A stretch of DNA of 64,000 bases, taken from Hyphomicrobium sp. Its GTDB lineage: Bacteria; Pseudomonadota; Alphaproteobacteria; Rhizobiales; Hyphomicrobiaceae. Below, piece after piece: positions 26,434 through 36,205 of this stretch; position 1 is the first letter of the stretch; each line of letters begins with the position of its first letter. Where the stretch lies: the NCBI GenBank assembly GCA_013141015.1, contig JABFRT010000023.1:1-64000 (forward strand), in the 5' to 3' direction. Below the pieces are notes generated by a model, which made no database searches, had not been told where the DNA came from, and saw nothing but the letters and a program-made list of their open reading frames with translations. A program made the translations under genes and the position numbers.

Positions 26434-26741
26434 TTGTTTGCGAGACGTGCGAGCTGGCGGCGAATTGCTGAACGCTCCCTCCCGCTTGCATTCCCGGCCG
26501 GAGATGTGCGGCCAGCACATCGTAGAGCCGGGATCGCGTCGGGACGTATTTTCCAGGGCCCCGCGGGAACGTGATCCCGGGTCTTCGCAAAACGCGATCC
26601 ACGCATTTTGCTCGCCCGGGAACGCAAGTGGTTCGTGGTGTAACCACCGGTCACAATACGGTGAGCTCTTACTATTGCCCTAGATGTCTCCGCTTTGTTT
26701 GTTCCGCGCCATGCGAGCGACAGCCACCTCTGTCGCCAAAC

Positions 26742-29700
26742 TTAATTAGTTTTCTTCTGCCCGTCCGATGTCGATGACGACCAGCCATCGACGATGATCG
26801 GCGGCGGCGCAACCGTCTTGGCCGGCTTGGTGCGCGTCGCCGGAACCGCGCCTGTTGGCGCCGCTGCACTCGCGCCCGCTGGCACGCTTGATGCCCGCAC
26901 ACGCTGCTCGACCGGCTTCGACGGCGCGCGTTCCTCACGCACCTGCACGCTTGGGTTCTGCCCCGTCATCTGGAACATTTCGCGGAAGATGCCGGGCGCC
27001 ACCAGCGACAGCGGATTGACCAGCACCTGCGGATCGGCCATCGGCCCCTGCACCGCGAAGGTGATGCCGAAAATGCCTTCGCCATGCGCGCCGGAAATAA
27101 GCTGGCCAAGCAACGGAATGCCGCCCAGCGCACCATTCAAACCCTGCAGCGGAATATAGGTGCCGCCGATATTGACCCGGCGCGTTTTGAAATCGACCTT
27201 GCCGCGCAGGTTGGCACCCACAACCGGGCCTTTGACGTACGACTCTTCAAGCACAAATTGCCCATAGCCGACCGAGAACGGCGCGCGCATCCGGTCGAAC
27301 TCGAACACTTCGCGCGTCACCTTGCCTTTGCCGCCGATCGCAGGCCGGCCATCGTCGGCACTGCCGACGACTTCACTGACGATTGGATCGCCGAGCACTT
27401 TGAACCGTTCGATCCAAAGCACGCCGGTCTTTTCGGCTGCTCCCTTGCCGTCGAGATTGACTTCCAGCTGCAGGCGGCCGCTGCTGATATTGGGATAGAA
27501 ATCGATCAGCTTCAAAACCTGGCCTGCATCGGTTGAATCGACCAGCAAGCGCCGGGTGCCTGTCGAAGAATCGAGCACCGCCGCGAGCGGCGCACCGCCG
27601 TCCAATGTGCCCTTGGCGTCGAACGCCGACAATTTTTCAGACCGCGTCGATAGTTTCATTTTGAAATTGCGCAGCGACACATCGTTGCCGCCAATCACGT
27701 TGCCGATCTCGACGTTGAGATTGGTGCCTTTCGACGACTTGGCTGATTTGACTTTCGGTTGCGCACCATCGCCGACCGAGAAAAGCGACTTGAAGACATC
27801 GCGGCCGTCGAAGTTCGGCCCATTGGCCTTGATTGCCCAGATATTGTCGTCGCCAAGCGTGCCTTGCACTTCAAGGCGCGAGACCACGTTCAAGGCGAAC
27901 GATGGGAAATAGAATTCGCGCATCCGGCTGTCGGCCCCGATCCCGACCCAGCCCTCAACTGCGATATCGTCGCCTGATATTTTGAGATTCTGCAGTTCCG
28001 TTTTGTGCGTCTTGCCATTGGCGATGTCGGCTTCAACAAACGCTTGTTTGCCGGCGGGCTTGCGCCATGCCACCGGCTCCAAGACGACTTCGGCGTTTGT
28101 CAAATCCGCTTTGAGCTTGATGACCGGCTCAGGCCGCCCGGCCTTTTGCAGCGACACCTCAACCGGCACCACGCCGCGCACGATATCGTTGATATCGAGA
28201 CCAAGCTGATTGCGGTCGGCGTCATCGAGATTGGCGGTCACTTTCATCGGCGGCTGCTGATCGCCTTCAACCCCGAAGATACGTTGCCCGACAATCTTGC
28301 CCGGCACGCCGTTGACCAGCAGATCGCCTTTGGCGTCAAGCGCCGTACTTGTCAGATCGAGTGCAAGCGTGAACCCTTGGATATCGAATTGCCCGCCAAC
28401 CTTGCCGAAGCGGCCATCCGTGATCTTGGCCTTGCCCTCGATAATCACATCATCGACGTTGAGTTTCGACACCAGCGGCAGCTTGATCTTCATCTGCGCA
28501 TCGACTTTGCCGTCGCCGGCCTTCGGGAACGGCGCCGCTTCGCGGACCGCGCGCACCGGTAACTGCTCGACCACTTCAAGAAACGGCCCGAGCGGCGATT
28601 GCGTGGTGAATGAAATTTCGCTCTCCGGTCTCGGCATCAGCACGTTGGCCGCGACGAGCCGCCCAGACTTGATTGGCAGCCGCCGGTTTCCGGGCAGCAT
28701 CACAGCCGCCTCCGGCACGGATATCTCAAGCGCATTGTTTTCCAGCCGTACCAAGCCGCGTGGCGCTGATATCGGCGCCATTCCGGTCAGCGGAATAAAC
28801 ATCGCGTCATTGATTTCGAAAGTCGCCGACAGCCGCTCTCCGTCATCACCAAGCGCGGGCGCCTCGTCTTTAAGGTAGTCGCCAGTCCGGTAGCTGACGT
28901 TGCCGCCTTTGAAGGTGACGGCGGTGACGCGATCGCCAACCCACGAGCGCGCGCCCGGTGCCAGTGCGCGCGGCCATATGGCCTTCAGCGTTTCCAGCGG
29001 CATCGGTGACACCGCAACATCGGCGCGTGTGCTTTGGCCGGTTTTGCCTGGTTGACTGACAACGCTCAACGCGATGTCGGCGCCGCCGCCGGTAAAGCGG
29101 GCTTCTGAAATCTGCAGCAAGCCGCGGCGCGGAACGATATCGCCACGCGCGGTCCACACGTCGATCTTGACGGGTGGAGCCGAAAATTCGAGCGGTTCGA
29201 TCACGCCATTCTTGCCGTCAATTGCAAACTGCCACTGCGCTGGTTGCCCGGCCGCTGCCACGTCCTTGGCATCACCCGATAACAGCACATTGCCTTCAGC
29301 CCATTTGATCGGCGACGGTTGAATCTGCCATGTCCGCTCAGTGCCGGAATACGCCAACTTCAAAAGTGCTGCGGTCAGATTGAATGGCTCGCCCAAATCC
29401 GGGTGGGAAATGCGCCCTGCACCGGCTTCAATCGCAATCTGCGCCCCTTCGACATTTCCATCCGTTGACAGTTCCACCGTCGCGTCGCCCGCAATCGGAA
29501 GATCCATCATCTTGAGAAGCGCTAACGGCGGCGCCGCACCCGCCAGCGACGACGGCACCAGATCGCGCACCGTCGCTTTGACTTCCAAGCGGCCCGATTT
29601 TTCCGTTTCATCGGTCACGAATGAGACGGCCCACGGTCCGCGCGGCGACGCAACGCTGGCGCGCCCCGAGATCACGCTGCGGCGGCGAGCATGGTCGAAG

Positions 29701-30596
29701 TCAACACTGGCTTCGGGCACAACCCAAGACGATTTCTGTCCGCCATAGGCCAAATTTATCGTGGCGTTGCGGACGCCGAATTCAACCAGATAGGACGTTG
29801 CATCCAAGCGTTTGCGAGCCCGCCGCGAGGCATCACTCATCATCTTTGCGATGTTCAACTGGCGCGGTGGCGCCTTCGATTGTTCGCTCACGCCAACGGC
29901 GCTGATGGGCCTCTCAGCCGGGATATCACTGGAAGACGACAGTTTGTCTTGCCGGGGCCGGCTTTCGCCGCCAGCCGCAGGCCGCACCACCTGATCGAGC
30001 GCTAAACCGTCGGCGTCGGTGTAGACGAGGTTGATTTCCGGATCGATCAATTCGACACGGGCCGGCACGATCCGCAAATTCCAGAGCGCCGCGGCTGAAA
30101 TATTGACGGCCGCCTGTGGCGCTCCGCCGATTGCGTCGCCATCCGCATCAAACACCGTCATCTGCCGCAAGCGGAATTCAAGCGCGCCCGTCTCGGTCAG
30201 ATAGAGTTCCGCGCCTTCAATTTTGACCGAGTTGTTGACGAGTTCCGCGTTAATGCCGCGCTCGATCGGTGTGACGACGAAATTAAAACTGATCGGGCCA
30301 TGGCGCAGGCGCACATAGACGATACCGGCCGCCAATCCAGCCAGCATGATCACGGGGACAAACGTATAAACAAGCGTCTTTGCCAGACCGCCTAACGCGC
30401 CAAAAATTCGAAAATAGGCAGGAGCTTTGACCGGCGCCGGTTGCGCGGGCCCCTGGCCAACCGCGACCGTGCGCACCGAGCCGGCTGGTAAAGGCGGGGG
30501 AACCGACCTTCCCGGCTGCGTCCGCGGTTCACCCGGGCGGTTGCCTGCAGGAATATTATTCAACGTCGCTCCTTGAGCCCTCGAACCCGTCGACAA
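26742..30596 (-). CDS. Very large AsmA/YhdP-like membrane-anchored protein
   Basis: 1284 residues. A Pro-rich cytoplasmic N-terminus (1-65), one membrane span about 78-97 and a long periplasmic beta-rich body typical of the AsmA-like/DUF3971 (YhdP, TamB-related) superfamily. These proteins form long hydrophobic grooves and are implicated in moving phospholipids between inner and outer membranes or in outer-membrane assembly. The C-terminal third (VGYGQFVLEESYVKGP, then NIGGTYIPLQGLNG and a Pro-rich tail) is the conserved AsmA end. It is divergent from the peroxiredoxin gene. A decayed copy of its last codons lies ~470 bases downstream. Confidence 0.85.
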   Translation of the reverse strand: MSTGSRAQGATLNNIPAGNRPGEPRTQPGRSVPPPLPAGSVRTVAVGQGPAQPAPVKAPAYFRIFGALGGLAKTLVYTFVPVIMLAGLAAGIVYVRLRHGPISFNFVVTPIERGINAELVNNSVKIEGAELYLTETGALEFRLRQMTVFDADGDAIGGAPQAAVNISAAALWNLRIVPARVELIDPEINLVYTDADGLALDQVVRPAAGGESRPRQDKLSSSSDIPAERPISAVGVSEQSKAPPRQLNIAKMMSDASRRARKRLDATSYLVEFGVRNATINLAYGGQKSSWVVPEASVDFDHARRRSVISGRASVASPRGPWAVSFVTDETEKSGRLEVKATVRDLVPSSLAGAAPPLALLKMMDLPIAGDATVELSTDGNVEGAQIAIEAGAGRISHPDLGEPFNLTAALLKLAYSGTERTWQIQPSPIKWAEGNVLLSGDAKDVAAAGQPAQWQFAIDGKNGVIEPLEFSAPPVKIDVWTARGDIVPRRGLLQISEARFTGGGADIALSVVSQPGKTGQSTRADVAVSPMPLETLKAIWPRALAPGARSWVGDRVTAVTFKGGNVSYRTGDYLKDEAPALGDDGERLSATFEINDAMFIPLTGMAPISAPRGLVRLENNALEISVPEAAVMLPGNRRLPIKSGRLVAANVLMPRPESEISFTTQSPLGPFLEVVEQLPVRAVREAAPFPKAGDGKVDAQMKIKLPLVSKLNVDDVIIEGKAKITDGRFGKVGGQFDIQGFTLALDLTSTALDAKGDLLVNGVPGKIVGQRIFGVEGDQQPPMKVTANLDDADRNQLGLDINDIVRGVVPVEVSLQKAGRPEPVIKLKADLTNAEVVLEPVAWRKPAGKQAFVEADIANGKTHKTELQNLKISGDDIAVEGWVGIGADSRMREFYFPSFALNVVSRLEVQGTLGDDNIWAIKANGPNFDGRDVFKSLFSVGDGAQPKVKSAKSSKGTNLNVEIGNVIGGNDVSLRNFKMKLSTRSEKLSAFDAKGTLDGGAPLAAVLDSSTGTRRLLVDSTDAGQVLKLIDFYPNISSGRLQLEVNLDGKGAAEKTGVLWIERFKVLGDPIVSEVVGSADDGRPAIGGKGKVTREVFEFDRMRAPFSVGYGQFVLEESYVKGPVVGANLRGKVDFKTRRVNIGGTYIPLQGLNGALGGIPLLGQLISGAHGEGIFGITFAVQGPMADPQVLVNPLSLVAPGIFREMFQMTGQNPSVQVREERAPSKPVEQRVRASSVPAGASAAAPTGAVPATRTKPAKTVAPPPIIVDGWSSSTSDGQKKTN

Positions 30597-30628
30597 TCAG
30601 CCCAAACTGCGTCACGGACATCCCGCTT

Positions 30629-30650
30629 CAGTCCCCTGTTGCCGGGACTG
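30629..30650. promoter_or_regulatory. 7-bp inverted repeat between AsmA-like and peroxiredoxin genes
   Basis: CAGTCCC, eight bases, GGGACTG. Located in the divergent intergenic region, so it could be an operator or leader hairpin. Confidence 0.25.
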
Positions 30651-30758
30651 TGCCGGTCTGCAATCGTACCCCGATGCGACCACCGGAATCCTGTTTCCGA
30701 TCCTGGTCGTAGCCCAGCACGTGCGAGTCTAAAAGCGACAAAAGAAAGGCACTTACAG

Positions 30759-31223
30759 ATGGTTGAGGATGGCAAAAAGGCGCCGGATTTCAAGCTGCCC
30801 GGCGACGATGGACAGACCATCCAACTGGCCAAATTGAAAGGCCGGCCGGTGGTTGTCTATTTCTACCCAAAGGACGATACGTCGGGTTGCACAGCCCAGG
30901 CGAAAGACTTTTCCTGTCTTGTTGATGAATTCGCCGCAGCCGGCGCCGAAATCATTGGCATTTCACCCGACAGCACCACCAGCCACAAGAAGTTCAAAAG
31001 CAAACATGACCTCGCGGTCCGCCTCGCGGCCGACGAGGAAAAGGCAGCCGCTATGGCCTATGGCGTGTGGGTGGAAAAATCGATGTATGGCCGCAAATAC
31101 ATGGGGGTAGAGCGTTCAACGTTCCTGATTGATAAGGCGGGACGCATTGCCCGGAGCTGGCGCAAGGTTAAGGTGCCTGGCCACGCTGGCGAGGTCCTCG
31201 CGGCTGTCAAAGCCCTGTCTTAG
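30759..31223 (+). CDS. bcp: PrxQ/Bcp-type thioredoxin-dependent peroxiredoxin
   Basis: 154 residues. Cytosolic peroxidase reducing H2O2 and organic peroxides. The peroxidatic cysteine is C44 in DDTSGCTAQ. The usual second cysteine five residues later is Lys49; instead C53 lies nine residues on, so the resolving chemistry may differ or the enzyme may work as a 1-Cys type. The ATG at 30759 follows GAAAGG; the longer frame to 30573 crosses into the divergent gene. Confidence 0.88.
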   Translation: MVEDGKKAPDFKLPGDDGQTIQLAKLKGRPVVVYFYPKDDTSGCTAQAKDFSCLVDEFAAAGAEIIGISPDSTTSHKKFKSKHDLAVRLAADEEKAAAMAYGVWVEKSMYGRKYMGVERSTFLIDKAGRIARSWRKVKVPGHAGEVLAAVKALS

Positions 31224-31470
31224 AGCAGACCTGCACCAATTGATGCCACTTAAGGATGTACGTGGATCCATTGCCACACTACTGGCACAACGTCATACTA
31301 AGCGATGTCGAACGCTGGATTTTCGGTGGATAGCCTGTTCCGGTAGGCTGCCTGACCGGTCTTCATCTGGTATTGCGAATCACCCGGCGCCGGCGGGATC
31401 GTCCGGCGTGTGTTTGTTGGTTGAATGCGGGAACTTTGTTGCTTCTGTTGTGTACGAGGGGGAAATTTAC

Positions 31471-31992
31471 ATGTTGCCGAACTTCCGTAGAACCGAGCCG
31501 GAACTCAACAAAATTCAGACCAGTTCGCCAGCGGTCGATTCCGCCGCCTTTCAGGCGCGGCCATTCCTTGGTGCCGCACCTCTCGGCGCCGCACCGCGCA
31601 CCGCCGACCGGACGGTCTCGATGATCGGTCCCGATCTCACAATCACCGGCAATCTGATTTCCAAAGGCGAAGTTCAAGTCGATGGCATCGTTGACGGCGA
31701 CATTCACGGCAGTCACGTGATCATCGGCGAAACAGCAACGATCAACGGCGGCATTGTCGCCGACGAAGTCGTTGTGCGCGGCCATGTCGTCGGCTCGGTC
31801 CGCTCAAAGCGGGTGATGCTGCAGGCGACCAGCCAAGTCGAAGGCGACATCTATCACCAGTCGCTGTCGATCGAGCAGGGCGCATTGTTCGAAGGCAAAT
31901 CACGCCGCACCAGTGGCGATCCGCGCGCCACCGTTCTGCCAACAGCAACAGTCCATGGCTTGCCGCCACAGCTTCCGGAGCTTGCCAACTAA
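31471..31992 (+). CDS. Bactofilin family cytoskeletal protein
   Basis: 173 residues. The central domain (about 50-145) shows the repeating beta-helix pattern of bactofilins: IGPDLTITGNLISKGEVQVDG, then GDIHGSHVIIGETATINGG and VVVRGHVVGSV. These proteins polymerise without nucleotide and organise cell-wall or stalk-building enzymes. The N- and C-terminal tails are Ala/Pro-rich, as usual. The ATG at 31471 is preceded by GGGGGA; in-frame extensions overlap the peroxiredoxin gene in another frame. Confidence 0.9.
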   Translation: MLPNFRRTEPELNKIQTSSPAVDSAAFQARPFLGAAPLGAAPRTADRTVSMIGPDLTITGNLISKGEVQVDGIVDGDIHGSHVIIGETATINGGIVADEVVVRGHVVGSVRSKRVMLQATSQVEGDIYHQSLSIEQGALFEGKSRRTSGDPRATVLPTATVHGLPPQLPELAN

Positions 31993-32025
31993 TTCTCTGG
32001 CGCAATTGCCGGCAACGGGACCTGC

Positions 32026-34314
32026 CTAAACATCCGGCCGCCACGCTGTCACAGACACGCGGCGGCCGGAAAGCGTTTGGAAGGCTGTTGCGCGGCAGGT
32101 CAGCACAATGATCTGCAAGCCACGCGGCTCGGAACCGGCGGCTGGCGATCTGAGCGACGCCGCTTGCAACACACGGCATATTTTGCCGAGGCGTTCGTCG
32201 TCGGAATAGACCAGCGGATCATCGAGCACGAGCGGGACGGAAACGCCGCGCGCGGCCAACAGTTCCGCGAAACCGAGCCGCACCAGAACGCTCAGTTGCT
32301 CGCGCGTGCCATCCGACAGCACCGCAAAATCCTGGCGCTGCCCGTCGCGCGTCAAACCGTCGATGGCAAACGCATCTTTGAATCCAAGTCCAGCGCTGCC
32401 GAAAACCTCATTCAAATAGGGTTGCACCCGCCGCGTAACCGGCTCAAAAAACGCGTCGCGCGCCTTGGCCTCTATCGCCTCCAATGTCCGCGCCAGCATC
32501 AGCAATGCTTTGCCTTCAGCTTCCAAGCGCTTCACTTCGCCGTCATGGCGCTCATATTCACCGCTCAGCGCCGCCACTTGTCCGGCGCGGCCATCTTCAT
32601 CGGCGCCGGCTTGTTCGCTTTTCAGATTTTCGATGCGCATGGTCAGCCGCGCGAGTTCGCGGGCCGTGCTGGCCTCTGCGTTGCGTGCGGCATCAAGTTT
32701 TGCCGACCGCGCGCGGAACGCCTCGTCACTCAAAATCGTGGACATCAAACCATCGACGCGTTCGCGCATGACGTGTGCCGCCGCTGCACGGCTGTTGACG
32801 TTGTCCTCGAGCGCTGCAACGCCGCCCTCCGGCGGGATTGAGGCCAGGAGGCGGTCAAATTCTTTGGCAATCGCAGCCGAGCCCTGAGGTGCAACCCCCG
32901 AGAGTTTGGCGCGCATGCGATCCAACTCTTCGGCTTTCCGGCTGCGCGCTTCAGCCCGGTCGCGGGCCTCGCCAATTGCCGCCGCGCCAATCGCCACCAG
33001 AATTTCAGCGATTTCCAGCCCGGCAGCGTCGCGGCTTTGGCGAGCCGCAGCCGTGCGTTCGGCACCTGCCGCCGTCACGCGGATTGCCGCTATGCCGTCG
33101 ATGACGATGTCAGCGCTTTCCGGCACGTCATGCCGCGCTTGACCGGCAATAACGTGCCCATCGATGCGGACAAGACCAGCACCAGCCGGCTCAACGCGAA
33201 CTTCAATTCGTGCGGCTTCGCCTTGCAGGCCCGCATCCGCAACATCGCGGGCGTGCGCGGCTCTGCTCAATTGTTGCAAACGCGCGGGCGTTGCGCCATC
33301 TGAATTGAGGCTTGCGGCAAGCGCTGCAATTTGTGCTTCCAGGTCGAGTGCCAGGCTGCGCTGCTGATCGAGGTTGCTCAGCCGCTCAGCCCGCGCGCGC
33401 TCTGCCGCCAGCGATTGCCGCGCACTTTCGGCTTCTGAAAGCCGCGCCTTCAAAGCCTCACGCGCCACATCGAACTCAGCGCGGCGCTGAACCTCGCTGG
33501 CGAGTTCGGCTTCAAGTTGAGCCAGGTCGTGTTGGCGCCGGGCGGCCAATTCCGGCGCGCTCAAGGCCGCAAACTCTGCTGACGCCGCAGCAATCGCCTG
33601 CAGGCGCTGTTCGGCAGCCGCCGCCGCGCGCTCAGCAAGGTCGAGCGCTGCCCGCGTTTCGTCCCGCTTACGGCGCGCACTATCCAGCGGTCCGTTTTTC
33701 TTGGCCGCATTGCGCGTCGGCGTTAGATACAGATCGAGCGCCGCCTCTGTCAGCTGGCGCACACGTTCTAGCGCTTCGCCACCCGCCGCCGTTTCAACCT
33801 CGCGGCCAATCGCATCCTGCAGCGCATTGCGTTCGCCGCGCGGTTTCTCCTTTCCCGAGACATAGTCGACATCGGGATCTGGCGCGTGCAGCGTGCGCTG
33901 CTGCTTGACCCAGACAAGTCCGATTGGACCTTGCAAATCACCGGCGCGGCCAATGAGGCGGCCAAGCTGGTCTTCAGCTTCCGCATTACGCGCGGCGACC
34001 CGCCCGGCTGTCAGGTCGGTCAGAATTGCAGCGCTGCCACGGCCGAATTGTTTACGGATACGCCAGCGATTGCCGTTCAAAGAAAAATCAGCTTCGACAA
34101 GTGGCTCGCCGCCGGCGAACGGACGCATCGCATCGAGCACCGTGCCGCTGACTTTGTGGCGCACCACAAAAGCCGCTTCCAGCGCATGAAAAAACGTCGA
34201 CTTGCCCATCTCGTTGGGTCCAGTCAGCACGTTGACTCCGTCTGCAAAATCTTCAATCGCCGCTGGATCGGCAAACCTGCGGAATGCCGCGACGCGGAGC
34301 GCATCGATTTTCAT
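32026..34314 (-). CDS. SMC-like ATPase of SbcC/YhaN type
   Basis: 762 residues. ABC-type ATPase head split by a long coiled coil. N-terminal Walker A GPNEMGKST near 32-40; C-terminal signature LSDGTREQL and Walker B VPLVLDDPL. The coiled-coil arms (~200-640) are Ala/Arg/Glu-rich and contain no CxxC zinc hook, unlike Rad50/SbcC, so it fits the shorter YhaN-like group. It overlaps by four bases (ATGA) the upstream nuclease gene, indicating one complex that probably processes DNA ends. Confidence 0.85.
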   Translation of the reverse strand: MKIDALRVAAFRRFADPAAIEDFADGVNVLTGPNEMGKSTFFHALEAAFVVRHKVSGTVLDAMRPFAGGEPLVEADFSLNGNRWRIRKQFGRGSAAILTDLTAGRVAARNAEAEDQLGRLIGRAGDLQGPIGLVWVKQQRTLHAPDPDVDYVSGKEKPRGERNALQDAIGREVETAAGGEALERVRQLTEAALDLYLTPTRNAAKKNGPLDSARRKRDETRAALDLAERAAAAAEQRLQAIAAASAEFAALSAPELAARRQHDLAQLEAELASEVQRRAEFDVAREALKARLSEAESARQSLAAERARAERLSNLDQQRSLALDLEAQIAALAASLNSDGATPARLQQLSRAAHARDVADAGLQGEAARIEVRVEPAGAGLVRIDGHVIAGQARHDVPESADIVIDGIAAIRVTAAGAERTAAARQSRDAAGLEIAEILVAIGAAAIGEARDRAEARSRKAEELDRMRAKLSGVAPQGSAAIAKEFDRLLASIPPEGGVAALEDNVNSRAAAAHVMRERVDGLMSTILSDEAFRARSAKLDAARNAEASTARELARLTMRIENLKSEQAGADEDGRAGQVAALSGEYERHDGEVKRLEAEGKALLMLARTLEAIEAKARDAFFEPVTRRVQPYLNEVFGSAGLGFKDAFAIDGLTRDGQRQDFAVLSDGTREQLSVLVRLGFAELLAARGVSVPLVLDDPLVYSDDERLGKICRVLQAASLRSPAAGSEPRGLQIIVLTCRATAFQTLSGRRVSVTAWRPDV

Positions 34315-35447
34315 GCTCCACCCTCGCGCCGTGCTTGCGCCGCAAACCCGAACAACCTTTGTAAAGCAAGCGCCGCGACCGCTGAATCTGGACGCGTTGG
34401 GTCCGAGGCAATGTCTGCTAAACTCCGGGCGGCCTCAACAAGCGGGCCGTCTGATCCTAGATTTTCGAAATCCTGGTCCACGGGACGCACGGCAAGTGCC
34501 GCCGTATCGACGTCAAGATGGGCAAGACGCGCTTGCCACGTTTCCCGCCACGCATCGAGGTCCGCATGCTCACTGAGCGACAGGCTTCCTGTCAGCACCA
34601 GCTTTAGGAGCAGCTTGCCCGGAGACGTTGAGAGCGATGCGACAGACGCCTCCAATCCAGCCAGATCGGACGATGATCTCAGTGCCGCTGTAGTCCGCGC
34701 CCAGGTGAACTGCGCGCTCGCAATCTTTTCGACCGATGCCGCCACACCCGGCCCATCAACCGAAACCGCCAGCACATGGCCCGGTTCATTGTTGGGAAAA
34801 CGGTCTGGCTCCGGCGTGCCGGAATACCAAGTCTGCGGTCCAACGCGCAAAGCGCCGTGCCAATCGCCAAGCGCCAGATAGGACAACCCTGCGGTTGCGG
34901 CCCGATCCCGCGCGATCAAAACCGAACTCTCGCCGTCACTGCCAAACCCTTGCACGGAACCGTGCGCCAAGCCGATGCGAACGGCACCCGCAGGCGTTGC
35001 GCCGGTGTCCATCCACTGCGTTGGATCGCGCCCAGGATTTTTTGATGTCAACGGCGACGGCAAAACAAACACGTTACCGTCAAGGGCGAGCGGCTGATCC
35101 TCCCGCACGCAGATGATATTTGCGGGCACGCCGAAGCGCATGACCCGGTCCCACACGCCACCAGTGCGCGCCGGATCGTGATTGCCCGGCAACAGCACCC
35201 AGGTCACCGCAGACTGTTCCGCCATCCGTTCGAGCGCCCGGCGCAGCATGGTATTTGATAGATCTTCAGCGTCGAAAATGTCGCCCGCTACCAGCACGTG
35301 GCGCGCACCGTTGGCGCTGGCAATGCCGGCAATCCTGGCAATCGCCGCGTACCGCGCGCCCGAGAGTTCGCCGGCCAGTTCTGGCGGCAGGTTGCCGAAT
35401 GCGCGGCCAAGCTGCCAATCAGCTGTATGGATAAATCGGAAGGTCAT
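34311..35447 (-). CDS. SbcD/YhaO-like metallophosphoesterase nuclease
   Basis: 378 residues. Calcineurin-like di-metal nuclease domain with the ordered motifs TADWQLG (8-14), AGDIFDAED, PGNHDP, AHGSVQG and GDWHGA. A C-terminal region (~250-378), helical, probably docks the ATPase partner as in Mre11/SbcD and YhaO. The partner gene overlaps its stop codon. Expected role: DNA double-strand end or hairpin processing. Confidence 0.88.
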   Translation of the reverse strand: MTFRFIHTADWQLGRAFGNLPPELAGELSGARYAAIARIAGIASANGARHVLVAGDIFDAEDLSNTMLRRALERMAEQSAVTWVLLPGNHDPARTGGVWDRVMRFGVPANIICVREDQPLALDGNVFVLPSPLTSKNPGRDPTQWMDTGATPAGAVRIGLAHGSVQGFGSDGESSVLIARDRAATAGLSYLALGDWHGALRVGPQTWYSGTPEPDRFPNNEPGHVLAVSVDGPGVAASVEKIASAQFTWARTTAALRSSSDLAGLEASVASLSTSPGKLLLKLVLTGSLSLSEHADLDAWRETWQARLAHLDVDTAALAVRPVDQDFENLGSDGPLVEAARSLADIASDPTRPDSAVAALALQRLFGFAAQARREGGA

Positions 35448-35535
35448 GGGCCGCGACCTTCCCTGCTTCGCCGGTCGCTTTCAAGGCTCAATTGACGGCG
35501 CTGTGGAGAACATGGTGGTCAACGCCCGGCCAGCA

Positions 35536-36078
35536 TCAAAGTTCGCGGCCTAGAAACACAATTTCGCGCGGCCCTTGTCCGGTTGCGCCGCGCTCCGTAA
35601 AGCCGTTCTGCGCGTAAAAACCGGCGTTGCGCGCACCCCGGCTGGTAACAACGTGGACGCCGGGCGCGCCAGCATCTTCCGCGTCACTTGCAAACCTCGC
35701 AATCAGCGCACTGCCGGTCCCTTGGCCGCGCGCGTGTGGTGCCAGATTGATATGCAGATGGGCCGGAAAGCGCGCCGTCAAATGTTTGAAATCCGCGAAA
35801 TAGGCGATGTCCGCGAAGCGCGGCGTCAAGGCCGGGTCATCGAGGCTGGCGATCAGATATCCAGCAGCAGTGCCGTCTGCCGCGAGAGCAACGTAGGCCC
35901 AGCGCCGGTCATGCATCAAATACCGGCCAAGCCAACGCTCGCGGAACTGCTCTTTCGCGGCCGCGTCAGCAAACGACTGCGTATTACTGGACTGGAAGAA
36001 GATCGCGTCGATGCCGGGCAACACGGCGTCTGCATCGGCAAGGTCTATCAGACGCTGGATCTCGACGGATGACGGCAT
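35536..36078 (-). CDS. GNAT family acetyltransferase
   Basis: 180 residues with the GNAT acetyl-CoA-binding motif in HINLAPHARGQGTGSALI (the Gly-rich RGQGTG loop) and a typical C-terminal NAGFYAQNGF. Substrate unknown; the sequence is of the eukaryote-like OGA/NAT-type length seen in alphaproteobacteria. Followed after 88 bases by the nuclease gene start on the same strand. Confidence 0.85.
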   Translation of the reverse strand: MPSSVEIQRLIDLADADAVLPGIDAIFFQSSNTQSFADAAAKEQFRERWLGRYLMHDRRWAYVALAADGTAAGYLIASLDDPALTPRFADIAYFADFKHLTARFPAHLHINLAPHARGQGTGSALIARFASDAEDAGAPGVHVVTSRGARNAGFYAQNGFTERGATGQGPREIVFLGREL

Positions 36079-36142
36079 CGGCGCCCGCTACATAAATATA
36101 GCATCGATAGTAGCCGTGATCGCCCGAGGGTGCCAATCAAAA

Positions 36143-36169
36143 TGGGGACGGGCTTGCGGCCCGTCCCCA
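36143..36169 (-). terminator. Terminator-like hairpin downstream of a small secreted-protein gene
   Basis: TGGGGACGGGC, loop of five, GCCCGTCCCCA is a perfect 11-bp stem. Read on the minus strand it is followed by ATTTTGATT, placing it as the terminator of the gene ending at 36206. Confidence 0.75.
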
Positions 36170-36205
36170 AATGTTGCGTCAATCACTTCACGCCCGCCAG
36201 GCCTA

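Larger units (their letters stand above)
25943..26741. other. 800-bp repeat-filled gap downstream of tyrS and the AsmA-like gene
   Basis: No convincing gene on either strand. It holds, in order, a composite palindromic element (25990-26175), a decayed copy of the 3' end of the neighbouring AsmA-like gene (about 26210-26275), a large hairpin (26345-26398), a 14-bp perfect palindrome (26420-26433) and a G+C-rich stretch (about 26500-26640) that looks like another decayed intergenic repeat. The region is convergent, which tolerates such insertions. Confidence 0.6.
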
